Shown here in pieces: positions 49,428 to 60,359 of a stretch of DNA of 64,000 nt; position 1 is the first letter of the stretch, and each line of letters starts with the position of its first letter. Below the pieces are notes generated by a model that did no database searches, was not told where the DNA came from, and saw only the letters and a list, made by a program, of their open reading frames with translations. Position numbers and translations under genes: made by a program. Origin of the DNA: Tetramitus jugosus (lineage: Eukaryota; Heterolobosea; Eutetramitea; Acrasida; Vahlkampfiidae). The stretch covers positions 264,997-328,996 of the forward strand of contig OW569393.1 of assembly GCA_937625935.1 (NCBI GenBank), in the 5' to 3' direction.

Positions 49428-52400
49428 CTACTCAATTTCGATATAACTTTGAATATTGTCTTCTTCCTCTGCTCTTAGACATGAAAATAAGTTGATGCTG
49501 TCACATAAATTCCAGATTTGCCCAGACAAAGGAACCGGAATCTCTGTCATTCTCTGGTTATTGGACAGAAGAGGTCGTTCCAAGTCATAATTCGTAAATT
49601 CACTGACAGATTTTTCAGCTTCTTCTTTGGCCTTCTCGACAATACTTTGCACCATAGACACTCCCAAAGATTGCGAGAATAGATCCTCCAGTGTGCTCCT
49701 CTTTTTTTTAAAGTGTCGCACTGCATGAAACATGTTGCTGAAGATGTTGACCGATTCAACTCGAGTATCCTTTTTCAGTCTATAAAGTACATTGATCACA
49801 ATGGTGGCCATTTCGGGAGTCAAATATTCAGGATTGGAACTCAGTTGGGAGATGAGCGTTTCAATTCGAGTCTGTCTCTTGATAAATCCATGAAACAGTT
49901 GAATTTGAAGATCCTTGTAAAGTGCATAAGCAACAAGATCTGAAACGGAGAAGACTTCCCTGTTGATCCCAGTGAAAGTCCAGTTCTCCGTCTTTGCAGC
50001 CCCTCCTCCAGAATGAATGAGCTTAAGTTTGGCGGGAATGCTCAGTGAGCAAATCACAGCATATAATGCGGCTCCAAACCTGGATATTAGTGGGAATTGG
50101 TTCATCTCGTGTGCATTGAAATTATCCATTGATAAATACACTTCATGAGAATCGTGTTTGGGAACGTTAAAAAACTTGTGCGTGCAATCAATAGGAATTT
50201 CCTTAATGGTGGCAGTTCCAAGTTGCCATCTTGGTATGAATAGGCTTTCCAACAACACAGGATTGTAATCGAAGTCAACCAGAGAGAAAATAGCTGCAGT
50301 ATCTTGCTTCGACTTCTGGGTAATATATGAATCTATTATTTTCGCAAATGACGCAGGAGACGGTGAGCTCAACAATAAGTCCCTGGACAAGTAGTGGGGG
50401 TCAATTTGCTTCTCTGGTATAGATGCATACAACTGTGGGAGAAATAGGGACGCTTCGGCTCCAATTACGACAAGACCGCTGTCAAGTAAAGACGGTGATT
50501 CAAAGTTCTCTCCAATGAAAAAACTCATGAAATCATTCGGTGTCAGCAGTTGCACCAATTCATCAGGACGGGAAAGAGGCATTACAATGAGTTTACCATT
50601 AAATGCATTCTTCCAAGACACTGGATGAACATAACCTGTGGACTGATCAATGCTGAAGCCATTGTATTGCTCACAGTCCCAAAAATTGGTTCTAAGTCCC
50701 AATCCCTCGAATATTCTCATGTAAAGTCTGGCTTCTTGTTTGGCGATGTGTTTGTTTGAAACAAATAACACATCAAACAAATGTTGATTCGAAGAATCAA
50801 CTGGAACATAGCTTGGCGTAATTCTGGTACTCTTTTCAGCAATTTCAATACGCTTGTTTCTGAAGAGGAGTTCAACACTCCATGGCAATACCTCAAATAA
50901 TTCAACATTTTGATCCACGGTCACTTCCATGTTGTAAATAAATGATTCACCAGGTGCGAGCATGTTAAGCTTTCCTTTGATTGGACCAACTTTTTTTGAT
51001 CCAGTGACAATTAGTCTTCTGTCTGTATTGATTTTCCATGATATATCTCCATTTCCAGACTTGTTACCATAAGGAAGACTAGAGATGTTTTTGATCTGAA
51101 CTTGAAATATCGATCGCTGTCCATGGATCATCTGTTCATTTCCATTCATGACTGAAATTTGAATGGGATATTGAACATTTAGAGTTGTTTCAATCATGCT
51201 GTCCACAAAGTTGCAACCCACAAGTTGACCTGTTGAAATGACTTTGGCTGTTTCATGAAGTTGGCGAGCGTGTGTGACTTCTGGAACATCCAGAAGAGAG
51301 CCAAAGAAACTTGCTGGAACAACAATCGTTTCACTTGGTCTGATGGCTGGCAGATAATAACCAATATTTTCTGAAATAAAGGTTTCAGTCGAGTTGAATT
51401 GGAGCAATGCTCCAGCTGGAAGAGTCATTCCGCCATTGTTTATCACCTCCACTGCATTGATCACAATTCTTTCTCCAGGTTCAAACACGTTGTCGTCTAT
51501 CACTCCTTTGACCATGTATGAAGAAACAGAGCAGTTGAACTTTGAACAAGATTGTTCCAGAGGTTGCATTGTGACTGGATCAAGGATCACATACCAAATA
51601 GATCCATCCTCACCTGGAACACCACTGCGACCACATTCTCCATGATATCCATTACTTCCTGTTTTACCAGAGTTTCCACTTCTTCCACTGCTACCGGATC
51701 TTCCACTCGAACCACTCGGGATTTCAGATTTGTATGGTCCAGCACTGCCTCCACTGCCTCCACTTCCACTGCTTCCACCAGAGCCAGAAAATCCTGAACA
51801 CCCTCCTCCGCCACTATTACCACTCGCACCTGCTCTCCCTCCGCGAATGTCACACTCTGTAAACATCAACAATTCGGGTTGTGTCGTCTCAACAATGATA
51901 TTTCCTCCTTGACCACCATTACCTCCATCACCACCATTACCACCGTCACCTCCATTACCTCCATTTCCACCGTCACCTCCATCTCCACCATTTCCACCGT
52001 CTCCACCATCCTCTCCAGGTCTTCTTCCATTCGGTCCTCTCTTACCCCATCCACCACTACCACCACTACCTCCTCTTCCACCATCTCCACCATCTCCTCC
52101 ATCTCCTCCATTTCCTCCTTTACCTCCCTTTGCATTCAACAAAATGCAACTATCTGGCCTCATGCCACTCGTTTCCAGTGTTCCATTGTAACTCCCAGTG
52201 AAGGACAATTGTTGAGGAGAGTTCATGGACAAATTCAAATACATGTTTCTGATGGCATTGCCACCTTCTCTACCATTCTTGCCCTCTGATCCTCTTCCAC
52301 CATGTTGGCCATCCTTGCCGTCCTTGCCATTTTTTCCATCTTCTCCAGGACGAGAGCCATTTGGACCATTTGCTCCATCAGCTCCATTATCACCTCTTCT

Positions 52401-52583
52401 GCCTTGCCTTCCTTGCTTTCCATCTTCACCATCTCTTCCACTGCCATCAATCACAAAGAATGGTACTTTCTTCTCTGCCTTGCCAATCATTTGATGAGCA
52501 ACTTCTGTGCCAATGTCTTGAGGAAGATAATGCCGAGGTGCTTCGACATCTCCTGTTACAATAAACCTATCTTGATGGTGCAT
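49428..52583 (-). CDS. collagen-like Gly-rich repeat protein
   Basis: From the ATG at 52583 (MHHQDRFIVTGDVEAPRHYL) the product is 1051 residues. The frame opens further up but only from a TTG, with a stop upstream. Residues about 45-330 are Gly-x-y and Gly-Asp-Gly-Gly-type repeats (DGKNGKDGKDGQHG, GGDGGDGGNGGNGG, GSSGRSGSSGRSG), like collagen. Next come beta-rich segments (VFEPGERIVINAVEVINNGG, then LQFNSTETFISENIG), which resemble secreted adhesion modules. The last third (DVLFVSNKHIAKQEARLYMR, SKQDTAAIFSLVDF) is alpha/beta and looks intracellular in style. No signal peptide or TM is evident, so its place in the cell is unclear. Confidence 0.75.
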   Translation of the reverse strand: MHHQDRFIVTGDVEAPRHYLPQDIGTEVAHQMIGKAEKKVPFFVIDGSGRDGEDGKQGRQGRRGDNGADGANGPNGSRPGEDGKNGKDGKDGQHGGRGSEGKNGREGGNAIRNMYLNLSMNSPQQLSFTGSYNGTLETSGMRPDSCILLNAKGGKGGNGGDGGDGGDGGRGGSGGSGGWGKRGPNGRRPGEDGGDGGNGGDGGDGGNGGNGGDGGNGGDGGNGGQGGNIIVETTQPELLMFTECDIRGGRAGASGNSGGGGCSGFSGSGGSSGSGGSGGSAGPYKSEIPSGSSGRSGSSGRSGNSGKTGSNGYHGECGRSGVPGEDGSIWYVILDPVTMQPLEQSCSKFNCSVSSYMVKGVIDDNVFEPGERIVINAVEVINNGGMTLPAGALLQFNSTETFISENIGYYLPAIRPSETIVVPASFFGSLLDVPEVTHARQLHETAKVISTGQLVGCNFVDSMIETTLNVQYPIQISVMNGNEQMIHGQRSIFQVQIKNISSLPYGNKSGNGDISWKINTDRRLIVTGSKKVGPIKGKLNMLAPGESFIYNMEVTVDQNVELFEVLPWSVELLFRNKRIEIAEKSTRITPSYVPVDSSNQHLFDVLFVSNKHIAKQEARLYMRIFEGLGLRTNFWDCEQYNGFSIDQSTGYVHPVSWKNAFNGKLIVMPLSRPDELVQLLTPNDFMSFFIGENFESPSLLDSGLVVIGAEASLFLPQLYASIPEKQIDPHYLSRDLLLSSPSPASFAKIIDSYITQKSKQDTAAIFSLVDFDYNPVLLESLFIPRWQLGTATIKEIPIDCTHKFFNVPKHDSHEVYLSMDNFNAHEMNQFPLISRFGAALYAVICSLSIPAKLKLIHSGGGAAKTENWTFTGINREVFSVSDLVAYALYKDLQIQLFHGFIKRQTRIETLISQLSSNPEYLTPEMATIVINVLYRLKKDTRVESVNIFSNMFHAVRHFKKKRSTLEDLFSQSLGVSMVQSIVEKAKEEAEKSVSEFTNYDLERPLLSNNQRMTEIPVPLSGQIWNLCDSINLFSCLRAEEEDNIQSYIEIE

Positions 52584-53406
52584 GGTGTAGTGTGGTTGTG
52601 TTGTTTGTTGGTTTCTTGTTTCTTGTGCCAATTCGATGCCGTAGGTGGGTCATCAACATCTTCTTGAAGAGAACTCGTGTCAAATTCCGTCAACCTCTTT
52701 TGAACAATCCTGTAATGTGATGCTGCCAATTCTTTGTTGGAGATTTGCGATAGTTTTGGCGCCAAAAAAAGCGGTTTCATGAGTTTGCCCGAAGGCCTGT
52801 TTGCTGTTCAATGATTTATTGGACAGAGAATTGTCCTCCACAGGCAGTTCCTGTCTGGATCAGTTTCTGCCGCTCAATTTCATGCCTACGACTTTCATGA
52901 GTCATTTTCTGTGTTTTTCCTTAAGATTTGGGATCAACCCAGAACGCACCAATTTTATGGTTTTCTCTCAAACTAGTCGCCGAACACTGTGGCTGATTGC
53001 GACAGTTTCACTGTAAAAATGTGCAGATTTTTGTGGCTCTTCGCCACAACAGGTTTGGACTCTTCGCCCCAACGGGTATTGCCCGAGTTGGGAACGCGAT
53101 TTTACTTTTTGAATTGATCCAAAAAGAAAATCCTGCCGAAAAAATTCGAAGGGACATAAACGTTTGATTTGGAATGATGATTTTAGATAATGAATGTGAT
53201 GTGGATGGTGTAGGGCATGGGATAGAACTCGTTGGTAATCATCGCCTGTCGCCAATATTGGTCTGCAAAACCTCTTTTTGAAGCTATCCTTTGACAGCTG
53301 TCATCCGCTTCTCGTTTGATATAAAATCGCTCGGCTAAAGGGATAGTTTTCAAAGTACAATAACAACAAACTAACATAATCCAATCTCAATACGTACATA
53401 CGAATC
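52584..53406. other. divergent intergenic stretch
   Basis: No gene is visible. A short minus-strand frame (52556-52780) could be a rejected 5' exon. An imperfect direct repeat of about 22 bp lies at 53034-53079 (CTCTTCGCCACAACAGGTTT-like, twice). Confidence 0.35.
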
Positions 53407-55614
53407 ATGTCCTCTAACATGAAGAAACATATTATTACTGTGGTGATGACCATTATGGCTTCACTCTTGCTCTTCTCTGTGACATCCACCAATGCACAGT
53501 GCATTGGTGTCACTGGTTACACTTCTGCCGACTGCCCTCAAGGAACTCTTCCAAACTCCACAACCATTATTGGATACTTTTCTGGTGATGCCTTCTATGA
53601 AGCTGGAACGAGTACTACCACTATTCCAGGTGCCAGTATCTCTGCAGGTGGTAAGATTGGCAATTACTTCCACTCACAAGGAGCTCTGGTCTTGGACTTT
53701 GGACCATCTTTCGTCGATGATGATGGAATCAATACTATCTCCTTCTTTGCAAAGGTCGAAGCTGCACATGACTGGACAACCAATCCAACAGTGTCCGTGG
53801 CTTCTTTCAAGGCAGATGCTGGAACTCGTAGCATCACTGTTCAATTGGTCTCTGCAACTCCCAATATCAACTTGGTTGTAAGTTACATTTCTGCAGTCAA
53901 TGAAACAACCACTTTTACTACCACGTATGCTCTCTCGACAGACACAGTGTTCCATGAGAATTGGAACAATATTGTGATTGTGAGAGCCTCTAGTCCTCTG
54001 GTACCAGTCGAAGGAGTTTCCATTTTCATCAATGGAAAGCCAACTACTGATGGGATGCTCATTGTTGATGGTGATGCACTACAGAGAACATTTGCCATTG
54101 ATGCAACTGGTCACTTGTTTGGAGGTGATTTTGCCTTCATTGATGAAGTTTCCGTTTGGAGCAACTCTGTGCTCGAAGTCGATGTTCCAACTATTGCAGG
54201 TGTCTATGCGAATGGTTATTGCCCAGGTTGGGAATCAAAGTATGGTGGTTCAGATCCAATTTTCGCTGCTTCATATGCCAATGATGTTCTTACCATTGAT
54301 GTCACTGTTCCAAAGAACTCATATCAAACAGTGTTGTACAGAATTGACAATACACCTAATCTGAGAGATGTGTGTTTGACAAATGCAGACAGTTTTACAA
54401 CCAGTGCTGGTGCCAGCTGGACTGCTGATCCAGAAGAAAAGTGTAGTCAAACATTCTCTTTGAATCAAACTCTGACTCAAATTTACACTGGTGCTGCACC
54501 AAATCAATGGGTTGTCTCTCTGACACAAGGAGGTAGAACCATTGATCAGAGATTGGACATTTATGTCACTTATTCTGTCATCAACCCTGATGCATGTTAC
54601 ACTGTGTCTTCAAAGGTTACCATTACTCTTCAGACATATCTGACTGCTCAAGCCTCCGCAAACTTTACCACTTTGGATGATCAAGCATCATTTGCGATTA
54701 CCAACATGTTCATCAACACAAATGATGAATTGGAAATTGCTGGTGCTCTGGTCAGGAAGCTTCCCGGTATCTCCTTCAACAACATTCTCCTCACTAGGAT
54801 GGCCAATAGCATTTCGTATACAGGTTCAAGCACTGAGTGTACCTATCCAACTGGAAACTCTTGTGCTCTGACATTCACCAAGGACTGGACACTGTTGAAC
54901 AGTGGCAATAGAGGTGTTGGTGGAGATCACTCTTTGACCTTTAACAGAGTGAATGGTGGTCCACTCGAGATTGATTTCACAATGAGTTACACTGTTCCAG
55001 CCCAACCTGCTATTATCTCAGGAGACACACTCTCCTCTGTCATCACATTCTCTGCTCCTGATTCTATTTTCAGAACACAGGACACAATGCATGTGACAAA
55101 CCAATTGGATGGAACACCAACGCTGCCAACAAACTACGATTTCACCTTTGTTGAAGGATACTTTTGCTGTGTTCGTTCTCCAAATGCATTGCCAGTTTAT
55201 GGAGTGAATGGAAATGGTTGTCAAAGTGCAATTCTTGGTAGAAACAACATTGTTGAGAAGACGCATTTGGTCCTTGGCTCCACTGGTCTAACTGTTACAC
55301 AAAAGGTGATGCAAAGATCATATGCTCTGGATCTGGTTTTGAACAACATGATCACAGTGAGCAGAAAGCCATTGCAAAATCCATTGACATGTGGATTACT
55401 TCTCTTCTCCAATTTCACTGATACCACACTTGCTAGATCTGTCAAAATGGTTGCCGATATTGATTTGCGTACAGCCAAGGTGACTACCACAAGTGTTCTA
55501 CGGCTTCAAGACGATGAAACTACCAAATCCAACAACAGTAGCAAGGACAAGATCAATGCTTTATTGATTGTTGTTTTGTCCGTTGTCTGTTCTGTTGCTT
55601 CAATGTGGCTCTGA
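53407..55614 (+). CDS. secreted or GPI-anchored surface protein with LamG-like region
   Basis: The product is 735 residues. It begins with a signal peptide (KHIITVVMTIMASLLLFSV, predicted cleavage after TNAQ). Residues about 30-270 are beta-rich with the look of a concanavalin/LamG fold (TISFFAKVEAAHDW, WNNIVIVRAS, FAFIDEVSVWSNSV). The remainder has repeated Thr/Ser/Asn-rich beta segments with spaced Cys residues. The C-terminus (ALLIVVLSVVCSVASMW) is hydrophobic and terminal, as in GPI signals or a single TM. N-glycosylation sequons are frequent. It is likely a cell-surface or secreted glycoprotein. No known family was recognised from sequence alone. Confidence 0.78.
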   Translation: MSSNMKKHIITVVMTIMASLLLFSVTSTNAQCIGVTGYTSADCPQGTLPNSTTIIGYFSGDAFYEAGTSTTTIPGASISAGGKIGNYFHSQGALVLDFGPSFVDDDGINTISFFAKVEAAHDWTTNPTVSVASFKADAGTRSITVQLVSATPNINLVVSYISAVNETTTFTTTYALSTDTVFHENWNNIVIVRASSPLVPVEGVSIFINGKPTTDGMLIVDGDALQRTFAIDATGHLFGGDFAFIDEVSVWSNSVLEVDVPTIAGVYANGYCPGWESKYGGSDPIFAASYANDVLTIDVTVPKNSYQTVLYRIDNTPNLRDVCLTNADSFTTSAGASWTADPEEKCSQTFSLNQTLTQIYTGAAPNQWVVSLTQGGRTIDQRLDIYVTYSVINPDACYTVSSKVTITLQTYLTAQASANFTTLDDQASFAITNMFINTNDELEIAGALVRKLPGISFNNILLTRMANSISYTGSSTECTYPTGNSCALTFTKDWTLLNSGNRGVGGDHSLTFNRVNGGPLEIDFTMSYTVPAQPAIISGDTLSSVITFSAPDSIFRTQDTMHVTNQLDGTPTLPTNYDFTFVEGYFCCVRSPNALPVYGVNGNGCQSAILGRNNIVEKTHLVLGSTGLTVTQKVMQRSYALDLVLNNMITVSRKPLQNPLTCGLLLFSNFTDTTLARSVKMVADIDLRTAKVTTTSVLRLQDDETTKSNNSSKDKINALLIVVLSVVCSVASMWL

Positions 55615-56713
55615 ACTTCACCAGAAAAATCAACAGTGAGCCATCCAGCTGTAGCGACTGTTGAGATATGAACAATGTTGTACAAAGGGTAGGATATCCT
55701 ATAAACTAATAATAATTATTCAATTTAAAAGTTTAATTGTTTTTTGTATTGTTGTCAATCATGTCGGGAATGAATTGATGCATGATGGACACTTTTTCTA
55801 CAAGTAAGATATCTCAGAAAGGTGTACACGGTAATATTTTCTTGTTTCGCCGTTGCTTCTGCCTCGAATGATTCTCAATGCAATGGCAATGTAGACGACG
55901 GCGGAACAACATCAATTCTCAAAGTTTCTATTATTCACTCGATTGCTGATTGACTTTGTACAGCATCCATTCGCAATGATAGTTACAAGAATGATTAGAA
56001 AGGCAAGGCTCCAACATTGGAAGAATCATCGGTAACTGTAATGTAGCTTCCTTCTGAATATGAGAATATCCATGCGTCTCCAGTACTCTCATGTCCATGA
56101 GGTGGATGACTTTTGTCAATTTGGACGCTACTGCTTTGTTGTATTCATTATCCAGCTGAGGATCGAGACAGAATATCTCCCTAATATTGCAAGATCAACA
56201 CTTTCTCTCCACTTCAATGGCGTGAAGTGTTCGCACTACTTTACTGTGAAAACCATTCAGTCACGCTCAGTATAATCTTCATACCTAAAGTAAGAGCACA
56301 TGTCTCCATTTTTATTCATGAAGGCATAGTAATTAGGTAGAGTGGATCCACTTGATTTACCATTCTTGGTTTGAAGAACACCAGCTTGTTGTGACTAGGT
56401 CAAGAATTGAATCATGTCACTTGCGGATCACCAGGTCCGAACTAATTTTCTTGACCCATGTTGTAGGATTCCTTCAACAAGCAAGATGGTTGGAGGTCTC
56501 GATTGTATTTCTTGCTGGTAATCTACCACTGACGGTAAGAGAGTGTCTTGTGGCAATTACTGCTACTTCTGTACAACTATGGGAGGTCATGTTCAGGTGT
56601 TAACCAGTTCCGATTGCTCCACATTGGCATGCTGATTGTGGTGTCATGCACCCCACAATAAATTTCTCGACACCAGGCCGTTGCTGTCCAACCAAAGACA
56701 AAACACGGGGAAC
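55615..56713. other. gene-free stretch with a decayed minus-strand frame
   Basis: I find no intact gene. The minus strand near 55940-56150 gives GDAWIFSYSEGSYITVTDD in one frame and a hydrophobic helix (AFLIILVTIIANGCC) one base shifted, as if a membrane-protein gene had frameshifted. The plus-strand frame at 56060-56275 overlaps it. I could not identify the source. Confidence 0.35.
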
Positions 56714-57196
56714 ATGACCTCTCAAGCTGACATATTCAAAGCACCAACACTTGCATCAGTTCTCCATCTCTACGAAGGTCAAAATGATGTCGAATACGAA
56801 CGATATGGTTCAAAAGAAGCCAAAGTCCGGATGGCTCTTAAGGATTTGTTCGCTATCATGGACACCGACTATCGTTGCACACGATCTCAGGTCCAACCTA
56901 AACATTATTTCCGTTATGAAAGAGCCCAAAGTACGTTTAGAACTATGAACAATCTAAACATCAATCAAGCGGCTGACCATATAATGTCAACGGCTGTGCT
57001 TCGTGCTGTGATTTTGAATTACAGTGATCATGTTGAAACTGCAGGTGGATCAATCACCTTGACGTATGATTTTTGGCACTCTGTTAGGACCACAATCAAT
57101 CAATGCTACAATTTTCAGAAACTTGACAAGCAGGAAAAAATCAAGTATGCAAGGATAAATTTCATGAACAAGAACTTCAATAAAAAACTGTATTGA
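56714..57196 (+). CDS. hypothetical protein, 160 aa
   Basis: The ATG at 56714 begins MTSQADIFKAPTLASVLHLY. The frame also runs upstream to a TTG, but that part does not look like protein. The product is helical and neutral, with YDFWHSVRTTINQCYNFQKL and DKQEKIKYARINFMNKNF near the end. It has no TM, no signal peptide and no repeat. I do not recognise it. Composition and codon use look normal for this window, so it is probably real. It may have another exon that I cannot see. Confidence 0.5.
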   Translation: MTSQADIFKAPTLASVLHLYEGQNDVEYERYGSKEAKVRMALKDLFAIMDTDYRCTRSQVQPKHYFRYERAQSTFRTMNNLNINQAADHIMSTAVLRAVILNYSDHVETAGGSITLTYDFWHSVRTTINQCYNFQKLDKQEKIKYARINFMNKNFNKKLY

Positions 57197-57445
57197 TTTA
57201 TTCCATCTCAAAATATTTGAAATTCCTAGGGTAGTATAATAAACACCATCCATGACAGGATACAAAACGAGAAGAAGGCATTTTGAGGCAAGCGAGACAT
57301 GAAAACGTCATTCATCCAAGACGGCAAGATTTTTGTAAACTTTACAAGGTCATTCTTTGTAACATGATCGTGTCACACATCACGCAAAGTCGATTAGAAA
57401 AAAAATTGAAAAAAAAACAAACAACACAGAGATTCGTTTCAAACC

Positions 57446-60359
57446 ATGTTGGAGTTAACACCAAACTTTATGGAGTTCACTGAGAATGACCAATTCACTC
57501 TCAAAATCACCAACACTCTCAATGATTCACTAGTGGCCTTCAAGTTGATGTTGACCACCCCAAAGGCCTACACTGTGAAACCAAGAATGGGCACTATTCC
57601 ACCTGGAGGCTCAATTGACGTGACGAGTATGTGTTTTTCTTTTTCTCTTCGCTTTTGATGTCGTCCCCATATTGTTGCGTAAAATTTATTTTGGAGGGTT
57701 TGTGCGAAAAAGCTTTTTATCGTAGTACGAACGTTCGTTCGTTTGTTCATTAGCTCACACAAAATTACTCTTTCTATTTTCCCACAGTTTTCAGATTACA
57801 GCCATTTTCTCCAAAGGACAAGTTCAGAGTTCAAGGCATTCCAATCTCTCCTGATCAAGACACTCAAGATGCAGCTCTGCTAGAACAATTGTTCAAGAAT
57901 GAGAAGAACAAGGATTTGATCAAGAATCATCCATTGAAAGCCAAGAGCTCAAGTGGTACTTCTGCTGATGCTGTCTCCTCCACTACTGCTTCACAAGAAG
58001 AACAACAGGGAGCCACACCACTGCATCTGGCAGCTTTAAATGGACACATGAACATTGTCGAATTTTTGTGTCAGAATGGAGCTGATGTCAACAGCAAGGC
58101 GAAGGATGAATACACACCGCTGCATCTGGTAGCTTTAAATGGACACATGAACATTGTCGAATTGTTGTGTCAGAATGGAGCTGATATCAACAGCAAGGCG
58201 AAGGATGGAGTCACACCACTGCATCTGGCAGCTCTACTGGGACACAAAAACGTTGTCAAATTTACGTGTCAGAATGGAGCTGATATCAACATCAAGACTG
58301 ATGGTGGCAGAACTCCAATCGAGTGTTCGGATCCGTCCATGTTTCCTTCTCAATCAACAAAATCAGAGATGAGTTCTTCCTCAAAAAACATTTGGGAGTC
58401 AGCCAAGGACGGTGATTTGAGGCGGATTAAGGAATTAATCAGTCAGGGTGCGAATGTCAATGATAAACGAGAGGTAAGTATGATGAGACAAGTGATTTTT
58501 ATTTCATGATTCATGTTGTGATCGAAATGGATTCACAACACTCAACAACAACAATAACAACAACAACAACTGACTCGTCATTTTTCACAATATTTTCGTC
58601 TCTTGTTGTTCACATAAAAGGGAGCCACACCACTGCATCTGGCAGCTTTAAATGGACACATGAACATTGTCGAATTTTTGTGTCAGAATGGAGCTGATGT
58701 CAACAGCAAGGCGAAGGATGAATACACACCACTGCATCTGGCAGCTTTACAGGGACACAAGAACATTCTCGAATTTTTGGATATCAACAGCAAGGTGAAG
58801 GTATGTAACCTTGTTCATGTCTCTTTTCATACTCCTGATTCTCAATTTGAACTCATGAAACAAAAAACTAATGAAATCAATCATCCAATCTTGTTCTTTT
58901 GTATATTTTGTTTGTGATTGCAACAACAGGAGGTAAGTCTGATGAGACAAGTGATTTTTATTTCATGATTCATGTTGTGATCGAAATGGATTCACAACAC
59001 TCAACAACAACAATAACAACAACACCAACAACTGACTCATCATTTTTCACAATATTTTCGTTTCGTCTCTTGTTGTTCACATAAAAGGAAGGCATACCAC
59101 TGCACGGGGCAGCTTTAAATGGACACATGAACATTGTCGAATTTTTGTGTCAGAATGGAGCTGATATCAACATCAAGGCTGATGGTGGCAAAACTCCAAT
59201 CGAATGTTGTTCGGATCCGTCCATGTTTCCTTCTCAATCAAGAATTTTGGAGTTGAAACAGCAATTGATTAAAAAGCTCAAAGATGAGCTCAAACAATTA
59301 TCCAATTATCCAATTATCGAATCCGAGAATCAACGACTACAAAAATTAGTTGCACAACAAAGCGATGAAATCAAGCAAATTTCAGAAACTTTGAGAACAG
59401 CTGTCCAAATGAATGATTTGTGGAAAAATGATCAAAAATTCCTAGCATTGAATCGATTGTTATCTGTCAGAGAGTGCATGATCAATGATCAGCAACATGT
59501 CGATTCATTATTGTTGAATGAATCAAAACAATTGATGGGTCAAGTGGAACAACTCAAAACTCAACATGTGAAATTGAACGAACAAATTGCACTGTCGAAG
59601 AAACCAAAAGAACAAGAATTATTGTTATCGGAGAGATCCAATAATTTGAATGACTTAATGTCAAAGTTGAATAATGTATTGACTGTTTGTGAGGGAAACA
59701 TGGATCATTTGATAAATAAGCACCATCAATTGGACAATTGGGTAAAAGCATTGAGCTCTGTTGATGATCGTGGCACTGATCAATTGGATGGTGAACAAAT
59801 TTTTGTCAATGTTCAAGACAAGCAATTCAACAATTTGATGCAACAGAAGAAGAATTACGAGGAATCATATGAAACACTCATAAATCAATCAAAGTTGTAT
59901 CTAGATTGCTTGAACAACAGTGAACAATTATTGAACGAATTGAGAGACATGAACACAGCTGAAGAGAAGAACAAGGAGATGAAGGAAGTTGAAAATCATA
60001 TTATTAATCTAGTAGCTGTGCAACAATCTTACAAGGGTCTTCGTGACCAAATGGATCAATTCAAGAAAAAATCACAAGAAGTCCAGGATTTGGTGAAGAA
60101 GTTTAATTCGATCAAGAAGGAGACAAAAAAGTTGACAAAAGACATCAAAAAAATAGAACTGGATATTGATTCGGATGATGATTCAGATGAAGAAGAACAT
60201 GATATTAACCAACTGATAAAAAAAATTGCAGAGAAGAATGAAGAGTTGAAGCCATTGAACCAAGAATTGCGCAAACTTGAAAGAGATATGCTTAGTTTCT
60301 CTCATTATGGTGAAGTGAAAGCAATACTTCCAAAAGCGGAATTTAATCAATCAGCATAA
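57446..60359 (+). CDS. MSP (VAP-like)-ankyrin-coiled-coil protein, four exons
   Basis: Exons 57446-57626, 57788-58473, 58621-58800 and 59088-60359 give 772 residues. The first exon and the start of the second give an MSP domain (residues about 5-85): [37 protein letters not shown] and [10 protein letters not shown], as in VAMP-associated proteins that bind FFAT-containing partners at ER contacts. A Ser/Thr-rich linker follows. Ankyrin repeats lie at about 150-370 ([32 protein letters not shown]). A long coiled coil (about 415-690) with an acidic patch ([10 protein letters not shown]) follows. The splice phases are consistent. The introns at 58474 and 58933 are near copies, so the ankyrin exon and its intron were duplicated in tandem. 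No TM tail is seen, unlike typical VAPs. Confidence 0.8.
58471..59087 (+). repeat. tandemly duplicated intron (58474-58620 and 58933-59087)
   Basis: The two introns of 147 and 155 nt are nearly identical. Both start GAG|GTAAGT, continue ATGATGAGAC or CTGATGAGAC, have the same CAACAACAATAACAACAAC run and end ACATAAAAG. The copy has an extra CAAC and TTTCG. The last intron appears as a fusion: the exon-end GTATGT at 58801 is spliced past 58930, where only a GAG remains of an exon. Confidence 0.8.

Noticed and set aside
52584..52631. TTG codon as the start of the collagen-like protein
   Set aside because: A stop lies just upstream and eukaryotic initiation at TTG is unlikely. The first ATG is 52583.
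51552..52667. Plus-strand frames rich in Pro/Ser/Thr opposite the collagen-like gene
   Set aside because: They are antisense readings of the Gly-rich coding repeats and show no domain of their own.
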